A stretch of DNA of 64,000 nt from Roseateles sp. (GTDB taxonomy: Bacteria > Pseudomonadota > Gammaproteobacteria > Burkholderiales > Burkholderiaceae_C). The notes beneath the pieces were generated by a model. It ran no database searches and was not told where the DNA came from. It saw only the letters and a program-made list of their open reading frames with translations. Shown piece by piece: positions 15,370 to 23,354 of the stretch (positions are counted from its first letter, which is position 1; every line of letters starts with the position of its first letter). Location: positions 1 to 64,000 of the forward strand of contig JAEUPJ010000084.1 in the NCBI GenBank assembly GCA_016790285.1, in the 5' to 3' direction. A program made the translations under genes and the position numbers.

Positions 15370-16329
15370 TCACACCCCGGCCAGCTGCTGGCGTGTGAGG
15401 GCGGCCTGCGCGCGCACCCAGTCGGCAAACGCCTGCACCTCCGGCCGGGCCGTGGCGGCCGGCGCCGGCACCAGCCAGTAGGCGTAGGGGCTGGTCAGGC
15501 GGCCCGCCGCGCCGAAGGGCTCCAGCAGCTCGGCGCGCTGCAGGTGCTCGTGCACCAGGGGCAGCCGCGCAAGCGCCACGCCCTGGCCCGCGAGGGCGGC
15601 CTGGATCTGCTGGTAGGTGAAGTTGAAATACATCCAGCGCAGCGGCTGCAGGTCGGGCTCGCGCTGGCGCGTCAGCCAGTGCCGCCAGGACAGGAATTCG
15701 GCGCTGGGGCGCGGGTCGTCTTCCTCGGTCAGTGCGTGGGCGGCCAGGTCGGCGGGGCGGCGCAGCGCCGGCAGCCGGCCGTTGCGCGCCGACTCCGCAT
15801 ACCAGGGGCTGACGACCGGCGACACCGTCTCCTCGAACATCAGCTCGGCCGGTGAGGACAGGCCGGTGCCGGAGATGTAGCGCAGGGCGAGGTCGTGCTC
15901 GCCGTCCTCCAGCTCCACGAGGCCGTCCTGGGCCGACACGCGGATGTCGATGTCGGGGTGATGCTTCTGGAACTCGCACAGCCGCGGGATCAGCCACAGC
16001 GACGCGAACGAGGCGAAGGTCGTCACGTTGACGACGCGCCGCCCGCGCGTGCGGCGGATCTGGCGCACGGTCTGGTCGAGCTTGGAGAGCACCGCCACCG
16101 CGGTGGGCAGCAGCACCGCGCCGTCCACCGACAGCTCCACCTTGCGCGTGCCACGCAGGAAGAGGGTGCAGCCGATCTCCTCCTCCAGCGACTGGACCTG
16201 CCGGCTGATGGCCGATTGCGTGAGGCTGAGCTCCTCCGCCGCCGCGCGGAAGGACAGCAGCCGCGCGACCGCCTCGAAGGCGCGCAGGGGGCCGATGGAC
16301 AAGGGCCGCTGGCGGACGGGTTGATTCAT
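15370..16329 (-). CDS. LysR family regulator, GcvA-like
   Basis: A 319-residue LTTR. The winged helix-turn-helix is at residues 10-70 (LRAFEAVARLLSFRAAAEELSLT and QSAISRQVQSLEEEIG), followed by a linker helix and a two-lobed effector-binding domain (about 98-305) with the GcvA-type RYISGTG segment. It is divergent from the DUF2917 gene with 90 bases between the two starts, so it probably controls both directions from that gap. It is followed after two bases by the membrane-tethered LuxR-type gene. The effector is unknown. Confidence 0.93.
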   Translation of the reverse strand: MNQPVRQRPLSIGPLRAFEAVARLLSFRAAAEELSLTQSAISRQVQSLEEEIGCTLFLRGTRKVELSVDGAVLLPTAVAVLSKLDQTVRQIRRTRGRRVVNVTTFASFASLWLIPRLCEFQKHHPDIDIRVSAQDGLVELEDGEHDLALRYISGTGLSSPAELMFEETVSPVVSPWYAESARNGRLPALRRPADLAAHALTEEDDPRPSAEFLSWRHWLTRQREPDLQPLRWMYFNFTYQQIQAALAGQGVALARLPLVHEHLQRAELLEPFGAAGRLTSPYAYWLVPAPAATARPEVQAFADWVRAQAALTRQQLAGV

Positions 16330-16419
16330 GCGTGGATGGTATCAATCCGCGCCGCGGAGTCATTGGACCCGCATGGGGAGACTCAGCAGAATCCCTGACA
16401 TCAACGCAGGAGCAACATC

Positions 16420-16725
16420 ATGAGCGATGCGCAATCCACATGGCATCTGGACGGCGGCCGGGCCCTGACCCTGGCCGCGGGCGCCGAAGCGCGGCGTCTG
16501 TCGGTGGCGCGGGGCAAGGTCTGGCTGACGTTGTCCGGCACCCCGGACGAGCCCGCGCAGGACACCTGGCTGGAAGCCGGCCAGGCCGTGGCGCTGGCCC
16601 CGGGCCAGGCCGCGGTGCTGGAGGGCTGGCCGGCGGCCGATTTCGAGGTGCTGGTGCCACCGACCGTGGCGGCCTCAGCCCCGGCGGGCCGCGGCTTTCT
16701 TGGCCGGCGCCTTCTTGGCCGCTGA
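16420..16725 (+). CDS. DUF2917 domain protein
   Basis: A 101-residue soluble protein of the DUF2917 family, a small cupin-like beta fold of unknown role (GKVWLTLSGTPDEPAQDTWLEAGQ). A ribosome site AGGAG lies eight bases before the ATG. In Burkholderiales this family is repeatedly found divergent from a GcvA-like LysR gene, as here. The 3' end overlaps the 3' end of the convergent TfoX-like gene by about 50 bases; both frames look intact, so the RGFLGRRLLGR tail is partly dictated by the opposite gene. Confidence 0.86.
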   Translation: MSDAQSTWHLDGGRALTLAAGAEARRLSVARGKVWLTLSGTPDEPAQDTWLEAGQAVALAPGQAAVLEGWPAADFEVLVPPTVAASAPAGRGFLGRRLLGR

Positions 16726-17103
16726 TTTGCGGGCTGTTGATTTGCGGGCCGCGCTGGCGGCCGCCTTCGCCGCCTTGGCATTGGCGGCCCGCAGCGCCGC
16801 CTCCATCGCGAGCCGCGCCCAGGGCAGCATGAGGGCGGGCGACTCGAGCGCGTCCTCCGGCGGCCGCCGGTAGCTCGTCACGACCTGCTCGCCGTCCTTC
16901 GGGAAGGTGAAGTGCGCGCAGCCCGCCGCGTCGAAGCGGTCGCGGTTGGCGTCGTCCGACTTCAGGAACAGCTGGCCGTCGTCGATGATGGCCAGGAACA
17001 GGCCGTCCACGTACAGGCCCTGGCCGCCGAACATGCGGCGCACGGTGACCCGCCCGAGCGGCGACAGCATTTCAACGCAGAGTTCGGTGAAGGCATCGGC
17101 CAT
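16675..17103 (-). CDS. TfoX/Sxy N-terminal domain protein with histone H1-like tail
   Basis: A 142-residue protein. Residues 1-100 form the TfoX_N domain (VTVRRMFGGQGLYVDGLFLAIIDDGQLFLK), the part of competence regulator Sxy. The TfoX C-terminal domain is absent. Instead there is a 40-residue tail built of Ala and Lys (KAAKAAASAARKSTARKS and repeats of KKAPAK), like bacterial histone H1-type tails that bind nucleic acid. The ATG at 17103 lies 24 bases from the divergent cyclo-ligase start. A role in DNA uptake control is inference; many short TfoX_N proteins are uncharacterised. Confidence 0.9.
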   Translation of the reverse strand: MADAFTELCVEMLSPLGRVTVRRMFGGQGLYVDGLFLAIIDDGQLFLKSDDANRDRFDAAGCAHFTFPKDGEQVVTSYRRPPEDALESPALMLPWARLAMEAALRAANAKAAKAAASAARKSTARKSAAKKAPAKKAAARRG

Positions 17104-17127
17104 GCCCCGAATGTAAGCTCGGGCTCC

Positions 17128-17697
17128 ATGGACGCCAACGACCGCGCCGCGCTGCGGCACAAGCTGATCGAACAACGCCTGGCCCTGCCCGACCGGCTCG
17201 AACGCGCGGCCGACCTGCAGGAGGTGCTGCGGGTGTGGCTCTTGCGACGCAAGGAGACCACGATCGGCGCGTACTGGCCCATCAAGGGCGAGTTCGACCC
17301 GCTGCCCGCGCTGTACCGCTGGAGCGAGGACCACCCCGAGCGCCGCATCGGGCTGCCGGTGGTCGACAAGGTGCACCGCACGCTGCGCTTTCACGTCTGG
17401 TACCCGGGCTGCCCCATGGAAGAAGACGCCTTCCACATTCCCAAGCCCAAGGACACCGAAGAGTTCCGCCCGCAACTGATGCTGGTGCCCTGCCTGGGTT
17501 TCGGTCCTTGCGGGCTGCGGCTGGGTTACGGCGGCGGCTTCATGGACAAGACCCTCTCCGAGATGCAGCCGCGGCCGGCGGCGGTGGGCATCGGGTATGC
17601 GCATGGCTTCCTGCCGTTGCTCAAGGCCAGCGCGCTGGATGTGGCGCTGGATGCGATGTTGACGGAGGAGGGGGTGGTGTGGGATCGGGAGGGGTGA
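17128..17697 (+). CDS. 5-formyltetrahydrofolate cyclo-ligase (second of two)
   Basis: A 189-residue paralogue of the enzyme at 9250-9795. The start of the fold is ALRHKLIEQRLALPDR, the phosphate loop is GYGGGFMDKTL and the core is LMLVPCLGFGPCGLRLG. It differs from the first copy by a longer middle segment (YPGCPMEEDAFHIPKPKDTEEF) and Met-Asp in place of Tyr-Phe-Asp in the loop. Both look intact, so both could be active, perhaps with different substrates or expression. It is divergent from the TfoX-like gene. Confidence 0.9.
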   Translation: MDANDRAALRHKLIEQRLALPDRLERAADLQEVLRVWLLRRKETTIGAYWPIKGEFDPLPALYRWSEDHPERRIGLPVVDKVHRTLRFHVWYPGCPMEEDAFHIPKPKDTEEFRPQLMLVPCLGFGPCGLRLGYGGGFMDKTLSEMQPRPAAVGIGYAHGFLPLLKASALDVALDAMLTEEGVVWDREG

Positions 17698-17712
17698 GGG
17701 GCTGACTCGGCG

Positions 17713-17840
17713 GGTTCTTGGGGTGTTTCTTGCGCAGAGCCTTTCGACTCGGTGCACCGTGCCCTGGGGCTCGGGCTGTGAAAAGAAGCGACCCGCTTCA
17801 CTCTTGCTGCTGTCCTTGTGACGATCCCGACCATCCACCG
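17713..17840 (-). repeat. intergenic repeat, shorter inverted copy
   Basis: Read on the minus strand, this segment matches 17973-18215 in three blocks: a GTGGATGGT to CAGCGGGTCGC block, a perfect 16-base GGCACGGTGCACCGAG block (17748-17763 against 18161-18176), and a weaker block ending in CCCC-AACCC. It lacks the roughly 110 bases that hold the hairpin in the other copy, so it looks like a deletion derivative. Confidence 0.75.
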
Positions 17841-17972
17841 TCGGTGACTAACGTTGGCTGCACGCCGAACTCACGAGTTGAATGCAAGCGCCGCTCGGGC
17901 GGTGCGTCGTGAAGGCGTCGTGCCTTCGCTGGAGAGCCCGGCGTTCAGCCGGCGTTCACCGGCCGAGCGGTG
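17841..17972. other. spacer between the inverted repeat copies
   Basis: I see no gene here. The stretch TAACGTTGGCTGCACGCCGA and short GC-rich inversions occur, but nothing I can assign. Together with the two repeat copies it makes up a gene-free gap of about 620 bases between the cyclo-ligase and DUF1161 genes. Confidence 0.4.
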
Positions 17973-18215
17973 CGATGGATGGTGCTCGTGACAGGGACAG
18001 CAGCGAGAGCGCAGCGGGTCGCCTCGCGCCCAAGGCTGAGCGCGAGTTTTCGCGCGTGAGCATTGGCCCACGCCCGCTGAAGTGCGGTTGGCGCCTCTCT
18101 TTTGGTGACTTTTCTCTGGCAAGACAGAGAAAAGTTACTCGCCCGCCGGGGCGAACTCCCGGCACGGTGCACCGAGTGCCAAAGGTTCTCCGCGAAGCCA
18201 ACCCCGAACCCCAGC
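17973..18215 (+). repeat. intergenic repeat, longer copy with hairpin
   Basis: The full-length partner of 17713-17840 in opposite orientation. Its centre holds an inverted repeat GTGACTTTTCTCT / AGAGAAAAGTTAC (18105-18138) with an eight-base loop; one pair is G-T. The AT-rich stem is out of character for this genome and suggests a mobile or regulatory repeat. I recall similar elements between genes of Burkholderiales, but I cannot name the family. Confidence 0.7.
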
Positions 18216-18319
18216 GCCGAGCCCAACCGCTGCAAGGCAAAGGCCACCATTCACCACCGCACACCACCACCAAGCTGCCAGACAATCCACCGCATTCGCC
18301 GCCACAAGCACCCCCCACC

Positions 18320-18553
18320 ATGACCAAGCCCACCCTGCTGATCCTCGCCACCACCGCCCTGCTGCTCACCCAGGCCGCCCACGCCGCCCCCAAGCCCTGC
18401 GACGAACTCAAGGCCGAGATCGCTGCCAAGCTCGACGAGAAGGGCGTCAAGGGTTACGAGATCGCTGCCGTGGAGAACGACAAGGTGGGTGACGCCAAGG
18501 TCATCGGCAGCTGCGACGGCGGCACCAGGAAGTTGACCTACGTGCGCAAGTGA
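18320..18553 (+). CDS. DUF1161 periplasmic protein
   Basis: A 77-residue exported protein. The signal peptide spans residues 1-22 (ending in AAHAA), and the mature domain has the two cysteines of the family (KPCDELKAEIAAKL and IGSCDGGTRKL). DUF1161 proteins are small periplasmic proteins of unknown function in Proteobacteria. The gene lies 13 bases before pepQ, so they may share a transcript, with the promoter in the repeat-rich gap upstream. Confidence 0.85.
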   Translation: MTKPTLLILATTALLLTQAAHAAPKPCDELKAEIAAKLDEKGVKGYEIAAVENDKVGDAKVIGSCDGGTRKLTYVRK

Positions 18554-18566
18554 GCGGGGCCCCGGC

Positions 18567-19892
18567 ATGAGCCTGTACCTCGACCACCTCGCCACGCTGC
18601 AACGCCAGGCCGAGAGCGCACTCTCGCGCACCGGGCACGACGCCCTCGTCATCGCGTCCGGCATCGAGAAATACGCCTTCCTCGACGACCGGCCCTACCT
18701 CTTCCAGGCCAACCCGCATTTCAAGCACTGGCTGCCGCTCACCAACCACCCGCACTCGTGGATCGCCGTGCGCCCGGGCCGCAAGCCCCTCGTCGTGTAC
18801 TACCAGCCGCACGACTACTGGCACGTGCCGCCCGAAGCGCCCAGCGGCGAGTGGGTGGAGGCCGTCGAGCTGCTCGTCATCCGCGAGCCTGAAGAAGCCT
18901 CCAAGGCCCTGGCCGGCATCGTCACGCCGCACACCGCCGTCATCGCGGAGCCCGATGCCGCGCTGCCCGGCCTGCTGCCCAACAACCCTGAGCGGCTGCT
19001 GAACCTGCTGCACTGGGCCCGCGGCGCGAAGACGCCTTACGAGCTCGAGCAGATGCGCGCCGCCCAGCGCCGCGCCGTGCCGGGCCACGTCGCGGCGCGT
19101 GCCGCCTTCCTGCGCGGCGAGAGCGAGGCCGGCATCCACCGCGCCTACCTGCTGGCCACCGGCCACACCGACCGCGACCTGCCTTACACCAACATCGTCG
19201 GCCTCAACGAGCACGCCGCGGTGCTGCACTACCAGTACCAGGACGCCAGTCCGCCGGCTGAAGTGCGCAGCTTCCTCATCGATGCCGGCGCGCAGGTGAA
19301 CGGTTATGCCAGCGACATCACCCGCACCTGGGTGGCGCCGGGCCACGACGAGTTCGCGGCCCTCGTCGCCGCCATGGAGCGCGAGCAACTGGCCCTCGTG
19401 GACGAGGTGCGCGAGGGCGTGGACTACCGCGGCATCCACCTCAGCACCCACCGCCGCGTGGCCCGGGTGCTGCGAGAGGCGGGCCTCGTGAAGATGAGCG
19501 AGGAGGCCATGGTGGCCGAGGGCGTGACCAAGCCCTTCTTCCCGCACGGCATCGGCCACCTGCTGGGCCTGCAGGTGCACGACGTGGGCGGCTTCATGGC
19601 CAGCGAGGACGGCGGCGTGGCGGACAAGCCCGAAGGCCACCGCTACCTGCGCCTCACGCGCCCGCTGCAGGCCGGCATGGTGGTCACCATCGAGCCGGGG
19701 CTCTACTTCATCCCGATGCTGTTGGCCGAGCTGCGTGCGTCGCCACAGGCAAGCCACGTGGACTGGGCGGCCGTGGAGCGGCTGTCGTGCTACGGCGGCA
19801 TCCGCATCGAGGACGACGTGGCCTGCCGCTCGGGCGGCGAGCCGCCGGAGAACCTCACGCGCGACGCCTTCGCCGGCATCGGGGCGGCCTGA
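18567..19892 (+). CDS. pepQ: Xaa-Pro dipeptidase
   Basis: A 441-residue cytosolic M24B peptidase that splits dipeptides ending in proline. The C-terminal pita-bread domain holds the dinuclear metal ligands: two Asp in FLIDAGAQVNGYASDITRTW (about residues 237 and 248), His in FFPHGIGHLLGL, Glu in TIEPGLYF and Glu in GGIRIEDDV. Length and all five ligands match E. coli PepQ. Its stop overlaps the start of the ECF sigma gene (TGATG), so the three genes pepQ, sigma and kinase may be partly cotranscribed. Confidence 0.95.
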   Translation: MSLYLDHLATLQRQAESALSRTGHDALVIASGIEKYAFLDDRPYLFQANPHFKHWLPLTNHPHSWIAVRPGRKPLVVYYQPHDYWHVPPEAPSGEWVEAVELLVIREPEEASKALAGIVTPHTAVIAEPDAALPGLLPNNPERLLNLLHWARGAKTPYELEQMRAAQRRAVPGHVAARAAFLRGESEAGIHRAYLLATGHTDRDLPYTNIVGLNEHAAVLHYQYQDASPPAEVRSFLIDAGAQVNGYASDITRTWVAPGHDEFAALVAAMEREQLALVDEVREGVDYRGIHLSTHRRVARVLREAGLVKMSEEAMVAEGVTKPFFPHGIGHLLGLQVHDVGGFMASEDGGVADKPEGHRYLRLTRPLQAGMVVTIEPGLYFIPMLLAELRASPQASHVDWAAVERLSCYGGIRIEDDVACRSGGEPPENLTRDAFAGIGAA

Positions 19893-20449
19893 TGTCTGCC
19901 GAGCCCGTGCCGGAACTGCTGGCCCGGGCTCAGGGCGGCGACGCGCGGGCGGTCGATGCCCTCTACGCGCAGCTCTACCCCGAGCTGCGCCGCGCGGCGC
20001 ATGCACGGCTGCGCGGTGGCGGCGATGCCCTGCTCGACACCACGATGCTGGTGCACGAGTCCTACGAGCGGCTCGCGGGCCAGGCGGGCCTGAGCTTTGC
20101 CGACCAGTCGCACTTCCTCGCCTACGCCGCGCGCGCCATGCGCTCCGTGCTGGTGGACGCCGTGCGCGAGCGCCTGGCCGAGCAGCGGGGCGGCGGGGCC
20201 ACCCATCTGGCGCTCACCACAGGGCTGGGCGAGCGCCTGGCCTCGCCCGACGAGCCGGAGCTGCTGCGGGTGCACGAGGCGCTGCAGGAGCTGGCCGCCA
20301 TCGAGCCGCGGCTGGCCCAGGTGGTGGAACTGCGCTACTTCGGCGGCCTGGCCAACGACGAGATCGCCGCTGCGCTGGCCATCGGCCTGCGCACCGTGGA
20401 GCGCGACTGGGAGCGGGCGCGCTCCTTTTTGTTCGCGGCGCTGCGGTGA
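19892..20449 (+). CDS. ECF-type RNA polymerase sigma factor, kinase-linked (ECF43-like)
   Basis: A 185-residue sigma factor of the TIGR02999 type. Region 2 shows TMLVHESYERL and AYAARAMRSVLVDAVRERL, typical of the group. Region 4 is ELRYFGGLANDEIAAALAIGLRTVERDWERARSFL. In canonical ECFs the DAEDLVQ part of region 2.2 is strongly acidic; here it reads LLDTTMLVHE, with two threonines (50 and 51). In the studied pairs EcfP/PknT and EcfK/PknS, such factors are activated by phosphorylation of Thr by the adjacent kinase. A Ser/Thr kinase gene starts 37 bases downstream, so the same control is likely (inference). No anti-sigma factor gene is nearby. Confidence 0.9.
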   Translation: MSAEPVPELLARAQGGDARAVDALYAQLYPELRRAAHARLRGGGDALLDTTMLVHESYERLAGQAGLSFADQSHFLAYAARAMRSVLVDAVRERLAEQRGGGATHLALTTGLGERLASPDEPELLRVHEALQELAAIEPRLAQVVELRYFGGLANDEIAAALAIGLRTVERDWERARSFLFAALR

Positions 20450-20486
20450 ACTGGCGGTTTTGGGCCCGCCATTGCGTGATGCCGTC

Positions 20487-23258
20487 ATGAAGCTCGAACG
20501 TGACGACTGGGCGCAGTTGCTGCGCCACCTGGAAACGGCGCTGGACCTGCCCGAGCCCGAGCGCGCCGGCTGGCTGGAGGCACTGGCCCTGAGCCCCCCG
20601 AGCCTGAAGGACGCGCTGCGCCAGGTGCTGGCCGACCGCGCGCGCATCGAGACCGACGATTTCCTGGCCGCCGGCGCGCGGCTCGACCCCCTGCCCGCGC
20701 CCAGCGCCCCGGCGGGCGGGCAGTTCGGCCCCTGGCGGCTGCTGCGCGAACTCGGGCGCGGCGGCATGGCCACCGTCTGGCTGGCGCGGCGCGAGGACGG
20801 CGCGCATGCGCGCGAGGTGGCGCTCAAGCTGCCCCACCCCTGGGTGGGCTCGCACGTCGTGCTCGAACGCTTCCGGCGCGAGCGGCGCATCCTTTCCACC
20901 TTGCAGCACCCGCACATCGCCCAGGTGCTCGACGCCGGTGAAGCCGACGGCCAGCCCTGGCTGGCGCTGGAGTACGTGGCCGGCCGGCCCATCACCGAGC
21001 ATGCCGCGGCGCAGAAGCTCTCCACGCCGGCGCGGCTGCGGCTCTTCCTGGATGTGCTGCGCGCCGTGCAGCATGCCCACGCGCAGCTCGTCATCCACCG
21101 CGACCTCAAGCCGGCCAACGTGCTGGTGGACACGGCGGGCGAGGTGAAGCTGCTGGACTTCGGCGTGGCCAAGCTGCTGGGCGACGACGGCCTCGGCGAA
21201 GACACGGCCCTCACGCGCGAGGCGGGCCATGCGCTCACGCCGCAGTACGCCAGCCCCGAGCAGATTGCCGGTGAGCCTCTGGGTGTGGCCAGCGACGTCT
21301 ACTCCCTGGGCGTGCTGCTGTACGAGCTGCTGACCGGCCAGCGGCCCTACACCCTCACGCGCGCCAGCGCGGCGGCGCTGGAAGGGGCCCTCCTGAGCGC
21401 CACCGTGCGGCGCCCGAGCGAGGTGGCCAACGACAAGGCCCTGCGCGGCGACCTCGACACCCTCGTGATGAAGGCCCTGCAGCGCGAGCCCGGCCAGCGC
21501 TACGCATCGGCCGAAGCGATGGCCCAGGACATCGAGCGCCACCTCCGCTCGGAGCCCATCCTGGCGCGCCCCGATCGCCTGGCCTACCGGCTGCGCAAGC
21601 TCTGGGGCCGGCGCAAGCTGCCCATCCTGGCCGGGGTCGCCGTGGCCCTGGCCCTCACGAGTGGCGGCGCCTTGGCACTGTGGCAGGCCCGCGCGGCCCG
21701 CGCCGAGGCGCTGAACGCCAAGGCGGTGCGCGACTTCATGGCCGAGCTGTTCCGCAGCAGCAGCACCAACCAGCGCTCGGCCGAGCAGATGCAGCGCCTG
21801 AGTGTGCGCGAGCTGCTGGGCCTGGGAGCGGCGCGCATCGACGCCTTGAAGGGCAGCGCGCCCGAGGCGCATGCCGACCTGCTGGCCCTCTTCGGCGACC
21901 TGCACCAGGAGCTGAGCCTGTACGAGCAGGCCGTGACGCTGCACGCGCGCGCGGCGGCGGCGGCGCGGGCTGTCTATGGCCCCGATGCGCGGCAGACGCT
22001 GCTGGCCGAGCTGGAACAGGGGTGGGCGTTGAGCGTGCTGGGCCGCATCGACGAGGCGCGGCCCTTGATCACCCATGCCCGCAGCGTGTTCGAGCGCCGC
22101 GCGCCACGCTCGGCCGACCACGCCCAGGCCCTGCACTACGAGGCCCTGACCCAGTTGATGCAGGACGCCCCCCAGGCCGTGCGAACGGCTCGCGAGGCGG
22201 TCGCGATGTTCGACGCCCTGGGGGACCGCAGCTACCGCAGCGCCATGGCCCAGCAGCTGCTCGGCGAGGCGCTCGGCGCGGCCGGCAGCCCTGCGGAGTC
22301 GGTGACGGCGCTGGACGAAGCGCTGCGGCGCTTCGACGCCCTGCTCGGGCCCGGCAGCATGGCCGCGGCCTATGCGATGAACAGCCGGGCCGACAGCCTC
22401 AAGGGCCTGGGCCGCTGGCAGGAGGCCGGCGCGGCGATGACCCAGGTGGTGGACATCTTCCGCCGCCACGACGCCAGCGGCGTGGACATGGCGGGCAGCC
22501 TCATCGGCCAGGCCCAGGTGCTCTTCGCGGCCGGCGAGCGGGCACGCGGCTCGCAGGCCTTGCAGCAGGCCCTCGTGGAGCGCGCCCGGCATGGCGACCC
22601 CACCACGCCGCCCACCGCGCCCGAGATCGAAGGCCAGATCGCCCTGCAGTTCTTTGCCGAAGGCGACCTGCCCGGTGCCGCCCGCGCGCTGACCGAGGTG
22701 CTGGCGCACACGCCGCGCCAGCAGCATCTGCCGCGCCTGGCCTTCCTCACGGCGCTGAGCCAGACCCAACTGGCGCTGGGCCAGCTGGGCCCGGCGCGGC
22801 AGAACCTCGCCGAGGCCGAGGCGGTGCTCGCAGCCAGCGGGGCCACGGCGATCCGCGCGTTCGACGTGGCCAAGGTCGGCGCGCAGCTGGCGGCCGCCCA
22901 AGGCGACGGCGCAGGCGCGCGCGCGGCGCTGGCCAAGGCCGAGCAGGCCCTGGGCCCGGCGGCGGCCGGCCATCGGGGCCTGGCCGTGCTGCAGGCACGC
23001 GTGCTGCTGCGCCTGGGCGACACCGCGCAGGCGACCGCCGCGACCGCCCCGTTCGTGCCCCGGCTGCTGGCCGACGACCCGCAGCTGTCCCTGGCCCAGC
23101 GCGGCGCCCTCGCGCTGGTGGCGGCCCAGGCCCGCCAGGCCAGCGACCCCGACAGCGCCCGCCGCCTCGCCGAGGCCGCCCTGCGCGCGCTGACCGTGAC
23201 GCAGGTGCCTGGCAGCCCCGACCTGGCCGCCGCGCAGGCCTTGCTGGCGGCGCGCTGA
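20487..23258 (+). CDS. transmembrane Ser/Thr protein kinase with TPR-like sensor region
   Basis: A 923-residue kinase. The kinase domain (about 83-355) has an intact P-loop GRGGMATVWLA, catalytic Lys114, the loop HRDLKPAN (Asp206), DFG (224-226) and the APE-equivalent YASPEQ. One membrane helix at about 378-399 separates it from a C-terminal helical domain of about 520 residues with tetratricopeptide-like repeats (ALHYEALTQLMQ, LGEALGAAGSPAES and others), probably periplasmic and sensory. It follows the ECF sigma gene and is its likely activator. Before the kinase domain is a short helical segment often found in this kinase class. Targets other than the sigma factor are unknown. Confidence 0.93.
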   Translation: MKLERDDWAQLLRHLETALDLPEPERAGWLEALALSPPSLKDALRQVLADRARIETDDFLAAGARLDPLPAPSAPAGGQFGPWRLLRELGRGGMATVWLARREDGAHAREVALKLPHPWVGSHVVLERFRRERRILSTLQHPHIAQVLDAGEADGQPWLALEYVAGRPITEHAAAQKLSTPARLRLFLDVLRAVQHAHAQLVIHRDLKPANVLVDTAGEVKLLDFGVAKLLGDDGLGEDTALTREAGHALTPQYASPEQIAGEPLGVASDVYSLGVLLYELLTGQRPYTLTRASAAALEGALLSATVRRPSEVANDKALRGDLDTLVMKALQREPGQRYASAEAMAQDIERHLRSEPILARPDRLAYRLRKLWGRRKLPILAGVAVALALTSGGALALWQARAARAEALNAKAVRDFMAELFRSSSTNQRSAEQMQRLSVRELLGLGAARIDALKGSAPEAHADLLALFGDLHQELSLYEQAVTLHARAAAAARAVYGPDARQTLLAELEQGWALSVLGRIDEARPLITHARSVFERRAPRSADHAQALHYEALTQLMQDAPQAVRTAREAVAMFDALGDRSYRSAMAQQLLGEALGAAGSPAESVTALDEALRRFDALLGPGSMAAAYAMNSRADSLKGLGRWQEAGAAMTQVVDIFRRHDASGVDMAGSLIGQAQVLFAAGERARGSQALQQALVERARHGDPTTPPTAPEIEGQIALQFFAEGDLPGAARALTEVLAHTPRQQHLPRLAFLTALSQTQLALGQLGPARQNLAEAEAVLAASGATAIRAFDVAKVGAQLAAAQGDGAGARAALAKAEQALGPAAAGHRGLAVLQARVLLRLGDTAQATAATAPFVPRLLADDPQLSLAQRGALALVAAQARQASDPDSARRLAEAALRALTVTQVPGSPDLAAAQALLAAR

Positions 23259-23354
23259 GCCTTCGAGTTAGGGGTGCACCGCCCGCCGTGGCGGTTTCGG
23301 CGCCCCCAGTCCGTGTTCCCTCTCAGGCACTCCTGCCGACTCGGAGCGAACACG

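Noticed and set aside
14948-16363. A 471-residue regulator made by reading the LuxR-type frame back across the LysR gene
   Set aside because: The N-terminal 330 residues are an out-of-frame reading of the LysR gene. Only the last 139 residues are plausible, and they start at an ATG two bases after the LysR stop.
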